Below, one piece after another: positions 33,326-43,068 of a stretch of DNA of 64,000 nucleotides. The stretch is from CAWICD01 sp052267165 (GTDB lineage: Bacteria > Vulcanimicrobiota > Vulcanimicrobiia > Vulcanimicrobiales > Vulcanimicrobiaceae), in assembly GCA_052267165.1 (NCBI GenBank), contig JBKQHO010000051.1, positions 186,001-250,000 of the forward strand. The letters are read 5' to 3'. How positions within the stretch are numbered: position 1 is the first letter of the stretch; each line of letters begins with the position of its first letter. The notes beneath the pieces are model-generated. The model was not told the origin of the DNA. It saw only the letters and a program-made list of their open reading frames with translations, and did not search any database. A program made the position numbers and the translations under genes.

Positions 33326-36300
33326 TTAAAAGAGCGAGTCGCCGTCACCGAAGATGACGGCGGGTGCCCAGGCGTACGGATGGTGGAAGCCGGGCTCCGG
33401 GGAGGCGATCATCGCACGCTTCGCGGCCCGCAAGGCCTGGGCCGGGGTCATCTTGCCGGCGTGCATCATCCCGAAGAACGGCGGCGTGAGCCGGGGAGCC
33501 GCTTCGTCGTCGACTTCCCAGAGCGTGACCGAGATCGCGGGAGTTCCGGCGTAGAGGAAGGCGCGCGTCAGTCCGCTGATGCCGTCGCCGTTGGGCTGGC
33601 CGACGCCGGTGTCGCATGCCGAGAGGGTCACGAAATCGGCATCGAGGGAAAGGCCGAAGACGTCGGCCATCGTGAGAAACCCGTCGCCCTTCTTCGGGTC
33701 GGGATGCGCCAGCACGATGGCCGGCTGCGTAACGCCCTGCACTTCGTTGGGCAACACGGCGTGCGTTGCGAACAGGAGATATTGATATCTCTTCAGCTGC
33801 TTCGATTCGTTGAGCGCAAGCAAATTCGCGCGGGTCGCGTCGTCGCCGACGACCAGACTTCGTTGTGGTGCATCCAGCGCGGCGCGGACGGCGTCGGCCT
33901 CCGCCTGCGTGCCGGGAAGGGGCGGAAAGGTGCTGTCAGACGCCCCGGAGCGCGTCGCGCCGCGGACGACGGAGCGCATCGCGGCATATTGCAGCTCGCC
34001 GTAGCTCGCAGGACCGCGCGTGGCCGGGGACGCGGCTTCCGCGGCACCGTACGCCGGGTTGGCGAACGCCAGCAGCGGGTCACGTCCGGCACTTCGATGA
34101 TGGGTATAGGAGCGCCGCACGACGGCCAGGAGCGAGGCGGAGGGGACGTAGGATACCGGCGCATCCTCGATCAGGTAGTGCGGCGAGGGCGCGCCCTTGG
34201 GAGCCTGCGAGACCAGCGTCTCGAAAGCGAGCCGGTAGAGTGACTTGGACGGAACCACGACCACGCTCTTCACGGCCTTACTCGCGATGAGCTGCGCGAC
34301 CGCAGGTGGGATCAGCTGCTGATACAGAGCGTAGCTGTCGTCCGCGAAGCTCGGCAGATCGCTCGTCTCGACCGCCTGGAGCTCGCCGCGCGTGCCGATT
34401 GCGCCCGAGTCGAGCCTGGCGATGATACCGTCGACATGGGCATCCAGCTTGGCAACGCCGGCGTCCAGCGTTTCGCTTCCGGCGAGCGGCATGAGCGCAA
34501 CGTGGTCTCGATCGATCGCCCATAAGGCGCTGTGCTTGGGCAAGAGGTCGTAGACCAGCAGCAGCTCACCCGGCTGCAAGATGCCCGGCAACGTTGCGAC
34601 GTCGAGCGGCTGCGGATGGCGCAGCTCGAAATACGCAGGATACTGCGCCTCGTCGGCAGCCAGCAGACGCTCTTGCTGCGCCGTCAGTTCGTCGAAGCGC
34701 TGCTGCGCGGCGGCGACGGCAGCGGCGTCGCGTGGCACGGCCGCCCGCAGTTTCCCGTATTTCTCGCGCGCGTCGGCGAGCTCGTTCGCCAGCTCGTCTT
34801 CAGCGCTGACGACGCTTTGCGGCACGCCGGCGAAGTGATGGGACGCGCTCTCGCCGATATCCTCGAGAATCGCGCGCGCCTCCTTGAGCTCGAGGACCCG
34901 CAAGGCCTTTCGATCGTAGCCCTTCCCCGGATAGCGCCGGTCGAGCTCGCACAGAAACGCGACGTATTCGTCGTAGACGAAAAGCGTCGTTCCCAAGAAC
35001 GCCTCGCGCTCGTGCCTCTCACCCAGACCCGTGCGAAGCTGCTCGATCCGTGCGATCGCCTCCTCGAAGTGCCCGATCGCAGCCTGCTCGTGCGCGACGC
35101 CGAGATTCTCTTCGGCCACCGCCTCGATGCTCAGCGAGCGCCAGACGCTCGCATCGCCAAGGTCTTCTTCCATCTCCGCGGCGGCCGCAGCGAAGCTCAA
35201 CGCGTCGTCGTAGTGGCCAAGCTTCTCGTCGAGATTTCCGATGAGGCTGCGAACCTTCGCCTCGCCGAATCGGTTCTTGATCTCGCGCTCGATCGCGAGC
35301 GCATCCTCAAACGAGCGCAACGCGTCGTCGGTATGCCCCTGCCTCGCGCCGATCGTGCCGATCGAAGCCAGATCGCTTGCCTCACCGACCCGGTTCTTGA
35401 TCTCGCGGTCGATCGCGAGCGACTCTTGATAGGCGCTCGAGGCGTCGGCGAGCCGGCCGAGGTCTTCCTCGAACACCCCGATGTTCGTAAGATTGCGGGC
35501 TTCGCCGAGCCGGTTCTTGATGTCGCGATCGATCGCCAGCGCCGCCTGCTCGTAGCGCAACGCCGTTGCGTATTGCCCCACGGCTTCGGCGACGACGGCG
35601 CCGATGTTCCCGAGATTGGTCGCCTGGCCGAGGCGATATTTGATCTCGAGCTGGATCTCGAGCGCGTCCTGGTAAGACAGATAGGCCTGGTCGTAGCGGC
35701 CGCGGCTTCGCTCGATGTTCCCGATATTCGTCAGCGACTTCGCCTCGCCGAGACGGTTCTTGAGGTCGCGGTCGATCGCAAGCGCGTCCTGCTCGGCCCC
35801 AAGCGAGTCGTCGTAGCGGCTCAAATCCGCGTAGACGTTCCCGAGGTTGAGGAGATCGCGTGCCTCACCTTCGCGATTCTTGAGCTCGCGGTGAATCGCG
35901 AGCGCGCTTTGCTCGGCGCGCAACGCGTCGTCATACCGGCTCAGATTCGTCTGGGCCAACCCCATGCTGTCGAGAACGTTGGCCTCGCCGAGGCGGTTCT
36001 CGAGCTCACGGTAGGCCGCGAGCGCTTCGGACTCGACCCTCAACGCGTCCTCGTACCGGCCCAAGTCCGTGTCGTCGGACCCGATATTGCTCAGCGCCTT
36101 CGCCTCGCCCAGGCGGTCGCCGCGCTCGCGAAAGATCGTAAGCGCGCTTTGATGGGCGAGCAGGGCGTCGGGATAACGGCCCAGACTGTCGTAGACGATC
36201 CCGAGGTCGAGGAGCACGTTCGCCTCGGCGGGGCGGTCCTTCAGATCGCGCTCCTTCGCGAGCGCCTCCTCCAGCGACGCAGCCGCGGGGGCAAAGTCGT

Positions 36301-36562
36301 CGAGCCGGTTGTCCGAACGCCCGATCTCCGCGAGCAACGACGCGACGAGGGGCACATCATTTCGCTGCCGGGCTTCGACGAGAGCACCCTGCCACGTCGC
36401 TCGCGCCTCCGCATATCGACCAGCGTCGAAGGCAGCGCGGCCCGCTGCCTCCGCAGCCCGCGGGTCGGCGCCCGCGAGGGGCGCGGGCGTCTGTGCTACG
36501 GCTGCTCCGGAAACGAGTACCCAAAGAACGGTCGTCAGGAGCGTGCGCCACGGCGTCTGCAT
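33326..36562 (-). CDS. Exported TPR protein with C-terminal CHAT (caspase-like) domain
   Basis: 1078 residues. A signal peptide (TLLTTVLWVLVSGAAVAQTP) is followed by about ten 40-residue tetratricopeptide repeats to around residue 470, then an alpha-helical linker (about 480-690) and a CHAT domain in the last 350 residues. The caspase-like dyad is visible: His934 in LLFATHAVLP and Cys983 in LSACDTGVGQ, followed by SVTLWEVDDEA and HPYAWAPAVIFGD. TPR-CHAT proteins are putative proteases related to separase. Most are considered cytoplasmic, so the clear signal peptide is notable. It is a single-gene unit upstream of the two propeller genes. Confidence 0.88.
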   Translation of the reverse strand: MQTPWRTLLTTVLWVLVSGAAVAQTPAPLAGADPRAAEAAGRAAFDAGRYAEARATWQGALVEARQRNDVPLVASLLAEIGRSDNRLDDFAPAAASLEEALAKERDLKDRPAEANVLLDLGIVYDSLGRYPDALLAHQSALTIFRERGDRLGEAKALSNIGSDDTDLGRYEDALRVESEALAAYRELENRLGEANVLDSMGLAQTNLSRYDDALRAEQSALAIHRELKNREGEARDLLNLGNVYADLSRYDDSLGAEQDALAIDRDLKNRLGEAKSLTNIGNIERSRGRYDQAYLSYQDALEIQLEIKYRLGQATNLGNIGAVVAEAVGQYATALRYEQAALAIDRDIKNRLGEARNLTNIGVFEEDLGRLADASSAYQESLAIDREIKNRVGEASDLASIGTIGARQGHTDDALRSFEDALAIEREIKNRFGEAKVRSLIGNLDEKLGHYDDALSFAAAAAEMEEDLGDASVWRSLSIEAVAEENLGVAHEQAAIGHFEEAIARIEQLRTGLGERHEREAFLGTTLFVYDEYVAFLCELDRRYPGKGYDRKALRVLELKEARAILEDIGESASHHFAGVPQSVVSAEDELANELADAREKYGKLRAAVPRDAAAVAAAQQRFDELTAQQERLLAADEAQYPAYFELRHPQPLDVATLPGILQPGELLLVYDLLPKHSALWAIDRDHVALMPLAGSETLDAGVAKLDAHVDGIIARLDSGAIGTRGELQAVETSDLPSFADDSYALYQQLIPPAVAQLIASKAVKSVVVVPSKSLYRLAFETLVSQAPKGAPSPHYLIEDAPVSYVPSASLLAVVRRSYTHHRSAGRDPLLAFANPAYGAAEAASPATRGPASYGELQYAAMRSVVRGATRSGASDSTFPPLPGTQAEADAVRAALDAPQRSLVVGDDATRANLLALNESKQLKRYQYLLFATHAVLPNEVQGVTQPAIVLAHPDPKKGDGFLTMADVFGLSLDADFVTLSACDTGVGQPNGDGISGLTRAFLYAGTPAISVTLWEVDDEAAPRLTPPFFGMMHAGKMTPAQALRAAKRAMIASPEPGFHHPYAWAPAVIFGDGDSLF
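35195..36260. repeat. 120-bp tandem coding repeats of the TPR region
   Basis: The TPR-coding part of the CHAT gene is a run of 120-bp units, each encoding one 40-residue repeat with a near-constant DRDLKNRLGEAKNLTNIG-like core. Units are similar enough at the DNA level (recurrent GGTTCTTGAtCTCGCG then TCGATCGCGAGCGC) to suggest recent unit duplication or gene conversion, and to be prone to misassembly. Confidence 0.75.
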
Positions 36563-36727
36563 GCAAAAGAACCACCGCTCTGGACGGGAGGTGTTCGGCT
36601 ATCGGTAACGGCGTCGATTCGGCGCCGGCGCGTTGCTCTCCGGTTGAAGGGCGAGGGAGGGCAGACCCGCACCGCGGAAAGGCGACCCAAGCCAAGGCAC
36701 TCGAGTTCACCGCGGGAGGAGAGAACC

Positions 36728-37210
36728 GTGCGGTTTTCGACCATGGTGTTGCAGACAGCCCTCGTTGCTTCGACCGCGGCTGCCGCTTCCGCCGGGGACG
36801 CCTCCGATTACGTGAACGGCCCCTGGCACTACCGCGCGGTCTCGTGCGTCGATACGACCGTGACCTCGGTGACGCCGCGGCTGACCAGCGAAGGCCGGAC
36901 GACCTTCACGACCGCCGACTTCCAAAGCAGCGGCGTCGACGTTAGCTTCGCCACGGGGCTCGGCATTCAACCGCTCGACCCGCAGGGCCACGCCGAGGTC
37001 GTTCACTACCAAAACACTGCGGGCAACGAGGTGATGATGAGGGAGCACCGCGGCGACAGGGTGCAGGTCTGCTTCCTCGGCGGCCCCGCGCCGACGCTCG
37101 AATGCAATCCGGATAAAGATCTGCGGGGCCGTGAATACCGCGTTTGGGATTACAAACAGCAGAAGCAGTATTCGGGCGGCAACTCCGAGCACGACTGCGG
37201 CGGAGCGTAG
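36728..37210 (+). CDS. Small secreted protein of unknown function
   Basis: 160 residues with a signal peptide (MVLQTALVASTAAAASAGDA) and four Cys in the mature part, probably two disulfides. No known domain recognised. The GTG at 36728 is chosen because GGAGGAGA lies at normal distance upstream. It is divergent from the CHAT gene and followed after four bases by the bL12-like gene. Confidence 0.6.
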   Translation: MRFSTMVLQTALVASTAAAASAGDASDYVNGPWHYRAVSCVDTTVTSVTPRLTSEGRTTFTTADFQSSGVDVSFATGLGIQPLDPQGHAEVVHYQNTAGNEVMMREHRGDRVQVCFLGGPAPTLECNPDKDLRGREYRVWDYKQQKQYSGGNSEHDCGGA

Positions 37211-37214
37211 CGAG

Positions 37215-37421
37215 GTGCCGAACGTAATCTTACTTCAAGCCGGCAGCCGTACGATCGACGTCATCAAGACCGTTTCTCAGGTCGCCGGGCTCGGCCTCAG
37301 CGAAGCAAAGACGCTCGTCGAACGCGTGCCGAGCACGATCAAATCGGGGATCGGCGCGAACGAGGCCGAACGGATCAAAGCCAAGCTGCTGCGCGTCGGC
37401 GCGAAAGTCGAAATCGCGTAG
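37215..37421 (+). CDS. Free-standing ribosomal protein bL12 C-terminal-domain protein
   Basis: 68 residues that align along their length with the C-terminal domain of ribosomal protein L7/L12: VILLQAGSRTIDVIKTVSQV, GLGLSEAKTLVERVP, EAERIKAKLLRVGAKVEIA. The N-terminal dimerisation domain and hinge are absent. In bL12 this domain recruits translation GTPases; stand-alone copies are seen in various bacteria with unknown roles. The GTG start is only four bases after the upstream stop. Confidence 0.75.
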   Translation: MPNVILLQAGSRTIDVIKTVSQVAGLGLSEAKTLVERVPSTIKSGIGANEAERIKAKLLRVGAKVEIA

Positions 37422-37515
37422 CGCGTAATCGGCGTGCTCGTCGCGCGACGTTCTATCCGGGACTCGGTCGTCCGATTCGTTCCATCACGGAGTCAAAAAA
37501 GCGACGTAAACCGGG

Positions 37516-37842
37516 CTACGAGACGCTCTCCACCGGGATCGATATGTCGAACGGGACGATGCGCACGTCCGTATACATCGGCGCATCGTCGAGCTCGAAT
37601 GTGACCTTCACTTCCGTCATCGCCTCGTGGGCCATCCCGGACGGCGGCTTCGCGGTGAGCTGGAGGACGAGCACCCGGTGGTTCATGCCCTGCGAGTCGG
37701 CTTTCCGCAGCGCCACCTCGAAATCGCCGGTCGGACACGCGCATGTGCCCGTCACTTTGAGGCGCGGCTTTCGGGTCGGACCCGACTCGAAGACCGCGGT
37801 CCATGAGCCGTGCCTGCTCTCGCACCCGTGAAGTGACTGCAT
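37516..37842 (-). CDS. Uncharacterised small protein
   Basis: About 108 residues starting MQSLHGCESRHGSWTAVFES. It shows an alternating polar/hydrophobic beta pattern with GTCACPTGDFEVALRKAD and MTEVKVTFELDDAPMYTDV, suggesting a small all-beta protein. No family recognised with confidence. Monocistronic. Confidence 0.55.
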   Translation of the reverse strand: MQSLHGCESRHGSWTAVFESGPTRKPRLKVTGTCACPTGDFEVALRKADSQGMNHRVLVLQLTAKPPSGMAHEAMTEVKVTFELDDAPMYTDVRIVPFDISIPVESVS

Positions 37843-37994
37843 GGCATTCCCTCTCAATACGTAGCGTTGAGCTCCGACGTCGTTCCTACGGCGACTTGGC
37901 TACCAACCGTGCAGAACCTTGGCAGCTCTCGCGGCGACGCACGGGCTCACACTTCGGCTCGGTGCGCCTTGTCGAGGCCGCGTTCATCGTTGCC

Positions 37995-39164
37995 TCAACC
38001 GAGGATGATCCAGTCCTTTACCGGCGCCGTCGTGCCGTTGCTGTAACTGATCGTGCCGCTGCCGGAGCGATCGAGCGAGATCGTTGCGACGGTTTGGCCG
38101 CTCGAGTTCGTCACCGTGCCGCTGAGGTGGTTCCCCGACGACGTCAGCGTCGTCGTCAGGCCGGCCGCGGAATCGATAAGCGTCAAACTGAGGCTGGACA
38201 CGAAGCTGCCGAAGCCAAAGCCCAGGTTCGCCGTGCCGGTCAAGGTCGCGACCTGCGTTCCACCGGCGATCGTCCACGCGGGCGGCGTCGCCGGCGCAAG
38301 CGTCAGCGCGCCGAGGGCTCCCGTGAAGCCTTGCCCGTTGATGCTCAGCTCGAACGAGCGCGGGGCGAATCCCGAAAACGCCATCGGCGCCGCAGTGCCC
38401 GCAGGGCTGGGAGAAGCGGTGGGCGCCGGCGAGCTCACCACCGTCGTGGTCTCGACGAAGCCGAGGCTCTCGCCGGCGGCGCTGTCGTTGATCGCGTTGC
38501 CGGAGCCGCAGTCGATGCTGCTCGAGGTGCCGTAAACGCAGGCATAGCCGAACTGCGCGTACGGCGTCGCGCTCGGTGCGGGCGCGGCCGTCTTCTGTTC
38601 GCTGATTTGGGTGAGACGTCCGGACGCGTCGACCACGAACGTCAGCGCGAGCGTATCGTAATCGACGGCCGCGCCGGATTCGTCGAAGACTTCCGCGGTC
38701 CCGCTCGCAGTCCCGGTGCCGCCTCCCGAAGGCGGCGGCGAGATGACGAGCGTGCGGAGCATGTACGGCTCCGTGCACGCGCTGTCGTAGAAGAACTCGA
38801 CGGTGAAATCGATCGTCCCGCCCGAAACAGTTTCTGAGAACTCCGCGCCGTTGTAGCAGGTGTTCGACGCGGAGGGTGAGGGCGAAGCCTCCGCGGCGAC
38901 CCGCTGGTGCGAGAGCGCGACCGCCTTTTGCAACGCGTACGCGACGCCGCCGCCGCTGGTGTCCATGAGGTTGAACTCGACGCTCGCCCCAGCGACCGAC
39001 AGCGCCGAGCCGCTGACGAGCTTCTCCGTCGACAAGGTGGCACCGCCCGTGCCGCCGCCAGAGGTCGGAGGAGCCGAACCCGAGCCCCCTCCTCCTCCGC
39101 AGGCCGCTACGGCGAACGTTCCGATCGCAAATGCAGCGAGGGCAATCCCGTGGCCGAGTTTCAT
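37995..39164 (-). CDS. Lipoprotein of unknown function
   Basis: About 389 residues. A lipobox signal peptide (LGHGIALAAFAIGTFAVAAC) is followed by a glycine-rich linker (GGGGGSGSAPPTSGGG), so the mature protein starts at a lipidated Cys. The rest is low in charged residues and beta-rich, with a second Ser/Pro/Ala linker in the middle (SSPAPTASPSPAGTA) separating two globular parts. No domain recognised. I chose the ATG at 39164 because it begins the signal peptide. Confidence 0.68.
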   Translation of the reverse strand: MKLGHGIALAAFAIGTFAVAACGGGGGSGSAPPTSGGGTGGATLSTEKLVSGSALSVAGASVEFNLMDTSGGGVAYALQKAVALSHQRVAAEASPSPSASNTCYNGAEFSETVSGGTIDFTVEFFYDSACTEPYMLRTLVISPPPSGGGTGTASGTAEVFDESGAAVDYDTLALTFVVDASGRLTQISEQKTAAPAPSATPYAQFGYACVYGTSSSIDCGSGNAINDSAAGESLGFVETTTVVSSPAPTASPSPAGTAAPMAFSGFAPRSFELSINGQGFTGALGALTLAPATPPAWTIAGGTQVATLTGTANLGFGFGSFVSSLSLTLIDSAAGLTTTLTSSGNHLSGTVTNSSGQTVATISLDRSGSGTISYSNGTTAPVKDWIILG

Positions 39165-39561
39165 AGCGACACTCCTAGGGCGCAGCGGGGCGCATTTGCA
39201 GAGGACTGCTCCTTCGGCGAGCCGCGGTCCTACCAAAAACAGTGTCGCAGCCCGACAACACGGCGCCGAATGGACGCTTTCTGTAGGCGCCGGCGCCGAA
39301 GATACACAGACAAAGAAGATCGCGAAGGTCCGCCCGCGAGTTTCGTCCCTGTCAGCCGCTTGCCGTCGGCGTCATCGATTTCAAACAATCAGCGGCTGAT
39401 CGACACTGCGTTCCAGGCTGGTCAGGCGAGTGCCCGATGCGCCGCGCGTAGGGCCGCCTATCAGTCGTAGCCAAATGCGTAATCGATTCGGATATGGGAT
39501 TGCTGCTCGAGCGATATGACGCCGGCGAAACGCGCCGGGTAGCGCATGGGCTCATGGACAT
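39165..39561. other. Intergenic region without a recognisable gene
   Basis: Between the lipoprotein and the nuclease-helicase gene I see only short shadow frames. Nothing with a ribosome-binding site or family motif stands out. The left part should hold the leftward promoter of the lipoprotein gene, but I cannot pick it with confidence. Confidence 0.5.
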
Positions 39562-42500
39562 CTAACTGACCGCTTCTTCGATGAAGCGGCACACGGCGCT
39601 CGCGACCTGGACATTCTCGACGGACGTGCAGCGGTGGACGAGCAGCGCGGGCGAGCCGACCATGACGGCGAGGGCGCGTGCTCGCGAGATGGCGACGTTG
39701 AAGCGCTGACGGTCGAAGACGAAGCTCATACCGCGCGGTGCGTCCTCGGGGCTGGAGGCCGCGGTCGAGAAGAACACGACGTAGGCTTCTCGGCCTTGGA
39801 ATTTGTCTACGGTTCCGACTTCGATGTCACCGAGACCGCGTGCGGCGAGCGTGCGCTGGATGCAGCGAACTTGCGCGTTGTACGGGGTCACGACGATGAT
39901 GTCAGCGGCCGTCAGCGGGCGCGTCGCGCCGTCGACGCCTCGGACGGTGCCTTGCAGCAGCCATTCGATTTCGCCGGCGATGCGCGCGGCTTCTTCGGCG
40001 GAGCGCTGCGTGTTGCCGGTGTGCTCGACCGGAAGATAGCGCAGGCCGGTGCCGGCGAGACCGGCGGAGTCGACCTGCTGGAGCTGGCGGCCGGGTGCGG
40101 AGTGCAAGCGTCCTTCGTACAGCAGCTCGGAGATGAAGCGGCATACGGCGGGATGCATCCGGTACGAATCGGTGAGCAGGACGCCGCGGTCCGGCGCGAC
40201 TGGTTGCAGCTTGTGGCCGAGCAGGTGCTCGAGCACCGAGGCTCCGATGTCTCCGGGATGCTGCGTTTGGGTGACCTGCGGTAATTGCAGCGGGTCGCCC
40301 AGCAGAACGGCGTTCCTTGCCGACGTCAGCGAAGCGATCGCGTGCGGGAGCGAGACCTGCCCGGCTTCGTCGACAAAAAGGTAGTCGAGGCGATGGTCCA
40401 TCTTCGCGGCCGCGAACGCCCAGGCCGTGCCGGCCACGAGATCGGCGCGATCGTCCGCCAATGAATCGTGGGCGTTCTCGAAGTGCGGACCGTGGTAGTA
40501 GGTCGGCGCGTCATCCTCCTTGCACTTCTTCAGACCGCGGAAATCGACGTTGCGTTCGGCAGCGACCTTCTCGACCTCGTCGAGCAGATTGTGAATGGCC
40601 TTGTGGCTGTTGGCGGTGATTCCAACCTTCAGACCCCGCGCGAGGAGACCGACGATCAGCCGCGCGCCGAGGTACGTCTTGCCCGAGCCGGGCGGCCCTT
40701 GGACGAACAGATAGCTCTCGTCGAGCTCGTCGCAGAGGGCGCGCAGCGTAGCTTCCGTCACGAGTGCCGGCTGGATGTGCGCGCCATACCCGAGCCGGCG
40801 CAGCCGCGGCTTCGCGGCCGACAACACGTCGAAGGCAGCGCGATAACGGCAGGCTCGGCCTTCGTCGAGCAACGCCTGGGCGAATCGCGCAAGCGCGTCG
40901 TCGATCGGCCGTGGGGGCACGATCTTGCGAATCGTAATCGCGGACGGGAAGGGGGCGCCGCGCAACTTCGGACCGCGTCGCAGGATGATCCGGCTGCATT
41001 CCTCACCCTCGTCGACCGCGATGATCTCGCCGGTCTTCTCGCTTGACGCTAAGTCGAAGCAATCGCCGCCCTCGATCTTATGCAGCTGCGCCGGATAACG
41101 GAACTCGTAATCGAACGACTTGTTCCAAGCTACCGGCTTACCGACGAGCTCGAGGCCGACGATGCTCTCCGAATCATCGAGAAGAGCGTCAGGATCTTCC
41201 AGATAGGTGGCGCAGCGGTTGTAAAATTGCCAATACACCGGCTTGTGCTCGCGCCAGTGGTACTCCAGCATGTGCCGCGCCAGAAAAAGGGGCCGCGCCT
41301 GCGCCGTTTGCGGCGAGGCGTCGGCGGGATCGAAATCCTCCGGCAGCCGCGCTTCGAGCGCTTCCTTCAGCTCGACGAACTTCGGCTGCGACTTCGGCGC
41401 TTCGACCTCTCGGCCGGGATAGGGCGGGATCGCGACGCCAAACTTGGCCGAAGCCTCCTTCCGCAGCGCGAGCAGCCATTCACGCAGGCCGTGGGTCGAG
41501 ACGCAGTCGTACTCGTTGTAGCGTTCGAGGTCGTCGAGAATGCCGTCGTCGCGGGTGGCTGCATCGGACCGCAGCGCGAGCCATTGCTCGAACCAGAGGA
41601 TCGATTCGTCGCCGGCCTTCACGTGCGAGCCGGCGCCGCGCCTGCCGTAGAAGTCCTCAATCTTCTTGATCGAATAGCTCGGCTGCCCGACGACGATCGC
41701 CTGACGGACGACGGCATAGAGATCGACGAGCACTTCTTGCCGTAAGACGGCGTCGACTTCCGCCTCGCGGGTCGCGTGTCGGAGTGAGAGTTTTTGCAGC
41801 GCCGTCTTCTCGTAAGAGGCGTAGTGGTAGACGTGCATGTCGGGATGGCGTTCGCGGCGTGCCATCACGAAATCGATGAAGGCTTCGAACGCCCGTTTCT
41901 CGGCGAGCCGATGGCTGCCGGCGGGCGGCGCGCTGCGGTCGCAGCCCCAGAAGGCGTGGAACGTGCCTTCGGCCGTATACGCGCCGAACAGGTACTCGAG
42001 CCCCGTGCCGAGCTCGTGGTACGGGTCGCCTTCCATATCGAAGAAGACATCGCCGGGCGACGGTTCGGGGAGACGGTAGAAGCCGCGAAGCTTCGGCGGG
42101 GCGGCTTCTTCCTCCGCACCTTGCGTACAGATGCCGCTTTCGAGAAACTCGTAGCGGTAAGGGGCCGGCCGGCCGCTTGCGATCGCGATTCGCTGCTCGT
42201 GCTGCAGGCGCGCTTGGCGGCGCAGCTTGTCGAAGGTCGACTGCGGCATCTTCGGCGGCTTTTGCTCGGGCGCGGCTGTGGCAAGCGCACGCAGCGTGGC
42301 GATGCCGCCGTCGTTCAGCCGGGACGTTTGGAGCGTGGTGATGTTGGCGACGAGGCTGAGGTGGTCGTCGGCTTCGCGGCGTTGCTCGCAGGCCGTCTTC
42401 CAAGCACAGAGGCCGCAGTGCGACGAGGGCACCGGATAGGAAGGGGCGAGACTGCCGGTAAGACGCGTTTGGAAGCGTTCGCGCACGCTGCGGTAGTAGG

Positions 42501-43068
42501 CAGCGTATTCCTCGACGCGGTAGCACAAACGCGACCCGTCGCCGAGGACGACGTACATGTTGGCCGGCGCGCAGCCCTGAAGTCGCGCGACGTGCTCGCT
42601 GTAGTGAGCGAGCTGCAGCAGAAAGTACGGCTGGGTTTGGCGGGCGAGCTTCGTGTCCTCGACCTCGTAGTGCCAGCCCCACCGGCCGCCGGGCAGCGGC
42701 TCCTCGACCTTGCGCAGGAAGTCGGCGTGACCGAGGCTGACGCCGTCGAAGAACGTCGCCTGGTAGATGATCTCGGCGCCGCGCGCCATCGCGGTTTCCG
42801 TGTCTTCAGCGGCGCGGCGGACGCCGTCGAACCCCGGGTCGCGCTCGATGGTGGTGACCTGGCGGCCTTCGCCGATCAACGTATCGAGGTAGCTTCTCTC
42901 GTGCTCGTCGCCGAGCTTCGCAAGCAGCTCAGCCTGGGTGGGGCGCTCGGTCGGGCGCTCGAGGCCGCCGCGGAGGACGTCGAGATCGAGCGTGGTCAGA
43001 TGCTCGCACGCGAGGTAGTTGTTGAGGTCCGTCGCGGACATGACGACTTGGCCTGCGAGAAGCTGCAT
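39562..43068 (-). CDS. TM0106-family RecB-like nuclease fused to superfamily-1 helicase
   Basis: 1168 residues. The N-terminal part (about 1-310) is a RecB/Cas4-like nuclease with Cys in NNYLACEHL and a CGLCAWKTAC cluster that looks like an iron-sulfur site. Next is an RNase-H-like domain (about 320-520) starting VFFDMEGDPYHELGTGLEYL. The C-terminal part is a DNA2/UPF1-type SF1 helicase: Walker A GPPGSGKT near residue 790, Walker B YLFVDEAGQ, LLGDPLQLPQV, VVTPYNAQV, TVDKFQGREAYVV and NVAISRARAL. It probably unwinds and cuts DNA in repair or defence. An AAGGAGG site precedes the ATG. The family is known; its role is not established. Confidence 0.88.
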   Translation of the reverse strand: MQLLAGQVVMSATDLNNYLACEHLTTLDLDVLRGGLERPTERPTQAELLAKLGDEHERSYLDTLIGEGRQVTTIERDPGFDGVRRAAEDTETAMARGAEIIYQATFFDGVSLGHADFLRKVEEPLPGGRWGWHYEVEDTKLARQTQPYFLLQLAHYSEHVARLQGCAPANMYVVLGDGSRLCYRVEEYAAYYRSVRERFQTRLTGSLAPSYPVPSSHCGLCAWKTACEQRREADDHLSLVANITTLQTSRLNDGGIATLRALATAAPEQKPPKMPQSTFDKLRRQARLQHEQRIAIASGRPAPYRYEFLESGICTQGAEEEAAPPKLRGFYRLPEPSPGDVFFDMEGDPYHELGTGLEYLFGAYTAEGTFHAFWGCDRSAPPAGSHRLAEKRAFEAFIDFVMARRERHPDMHVYHYASYEKTALQKLSLRHATREAEVDAVLRQEVLVDLYAVVRQAIVVGQPSYSIKKIEDFYGRRGAGSHVKAGDESILWFEQWLALRSDAATRDDGILDDLERYNEYDCVSTHGLREWLLALRKEASAKFGVAIPPYPGREVEAPKSQPKFVELKEALEARLPEDFDPADASPQTAQARPLFLARHMLEYHWREHKPVYWQFYNRCATYLEDPDALLDDSESIVGLELVGKPVAWNKSFDYEFRYPAQLHKIEGGDCFDLASSEKTGEIIAVDEGEECSRIILRRGPKLRGAPFPSAITIRKIVPPRPIDDALARFAQALLDEGRACRYRAAFDVLSAAKPRLRRLGYGAHIQPALVTEATLRALCDELDESYLFVQGPPGSGKTYLGARLIVGLLARGLKVGITANSHKAIHNLLDEVEKVAAERNVDFRGLKKCKEDDAPTYYHGPHFENAHDSLADDRADLVAGTAWAFAAAKMDHRLDYLFVDEAGQVSLPHAIASLTSARNAVLLGDPLQLPQVTQTQHPGDIGASVLEHLLGHKLQPVAPDRGVLLTDSYRMHPAVCRFISELLYEGRLHSAPGRQLQQVDSAGLAGTGLRYLPVEHTGNTQRSAEEAARIAGEIEWLLQGTVRGVDGATRPLTAADIIVVTPYNAQVRCIQRTLAARGLGDIEVGTVDKFQGREAYVVFFSTAASSPEDAPRGMSFVFDRQRFNVAISRARALAVMVGSPALLVHRCTSVENVQVASAVCRFIEEAVS

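Noticed and set aside
33112..33348. 78-codon minus-strand ORF downstream of the CHAT gene
   Set aside because: It overlaps the end of the CHAT gene, lacks a ribosome site, and its sequence gives no recognisable family.
34532..37210. Very long plus-strand ORF (about 890 codons) opposite the CHAT gene
   Set aside because: It is antisense to the TPR repeats and stays open because of the repetitive GC-rich codons. It has no motif or start signal; only its last 160 codons, from 36728, are a real gene.
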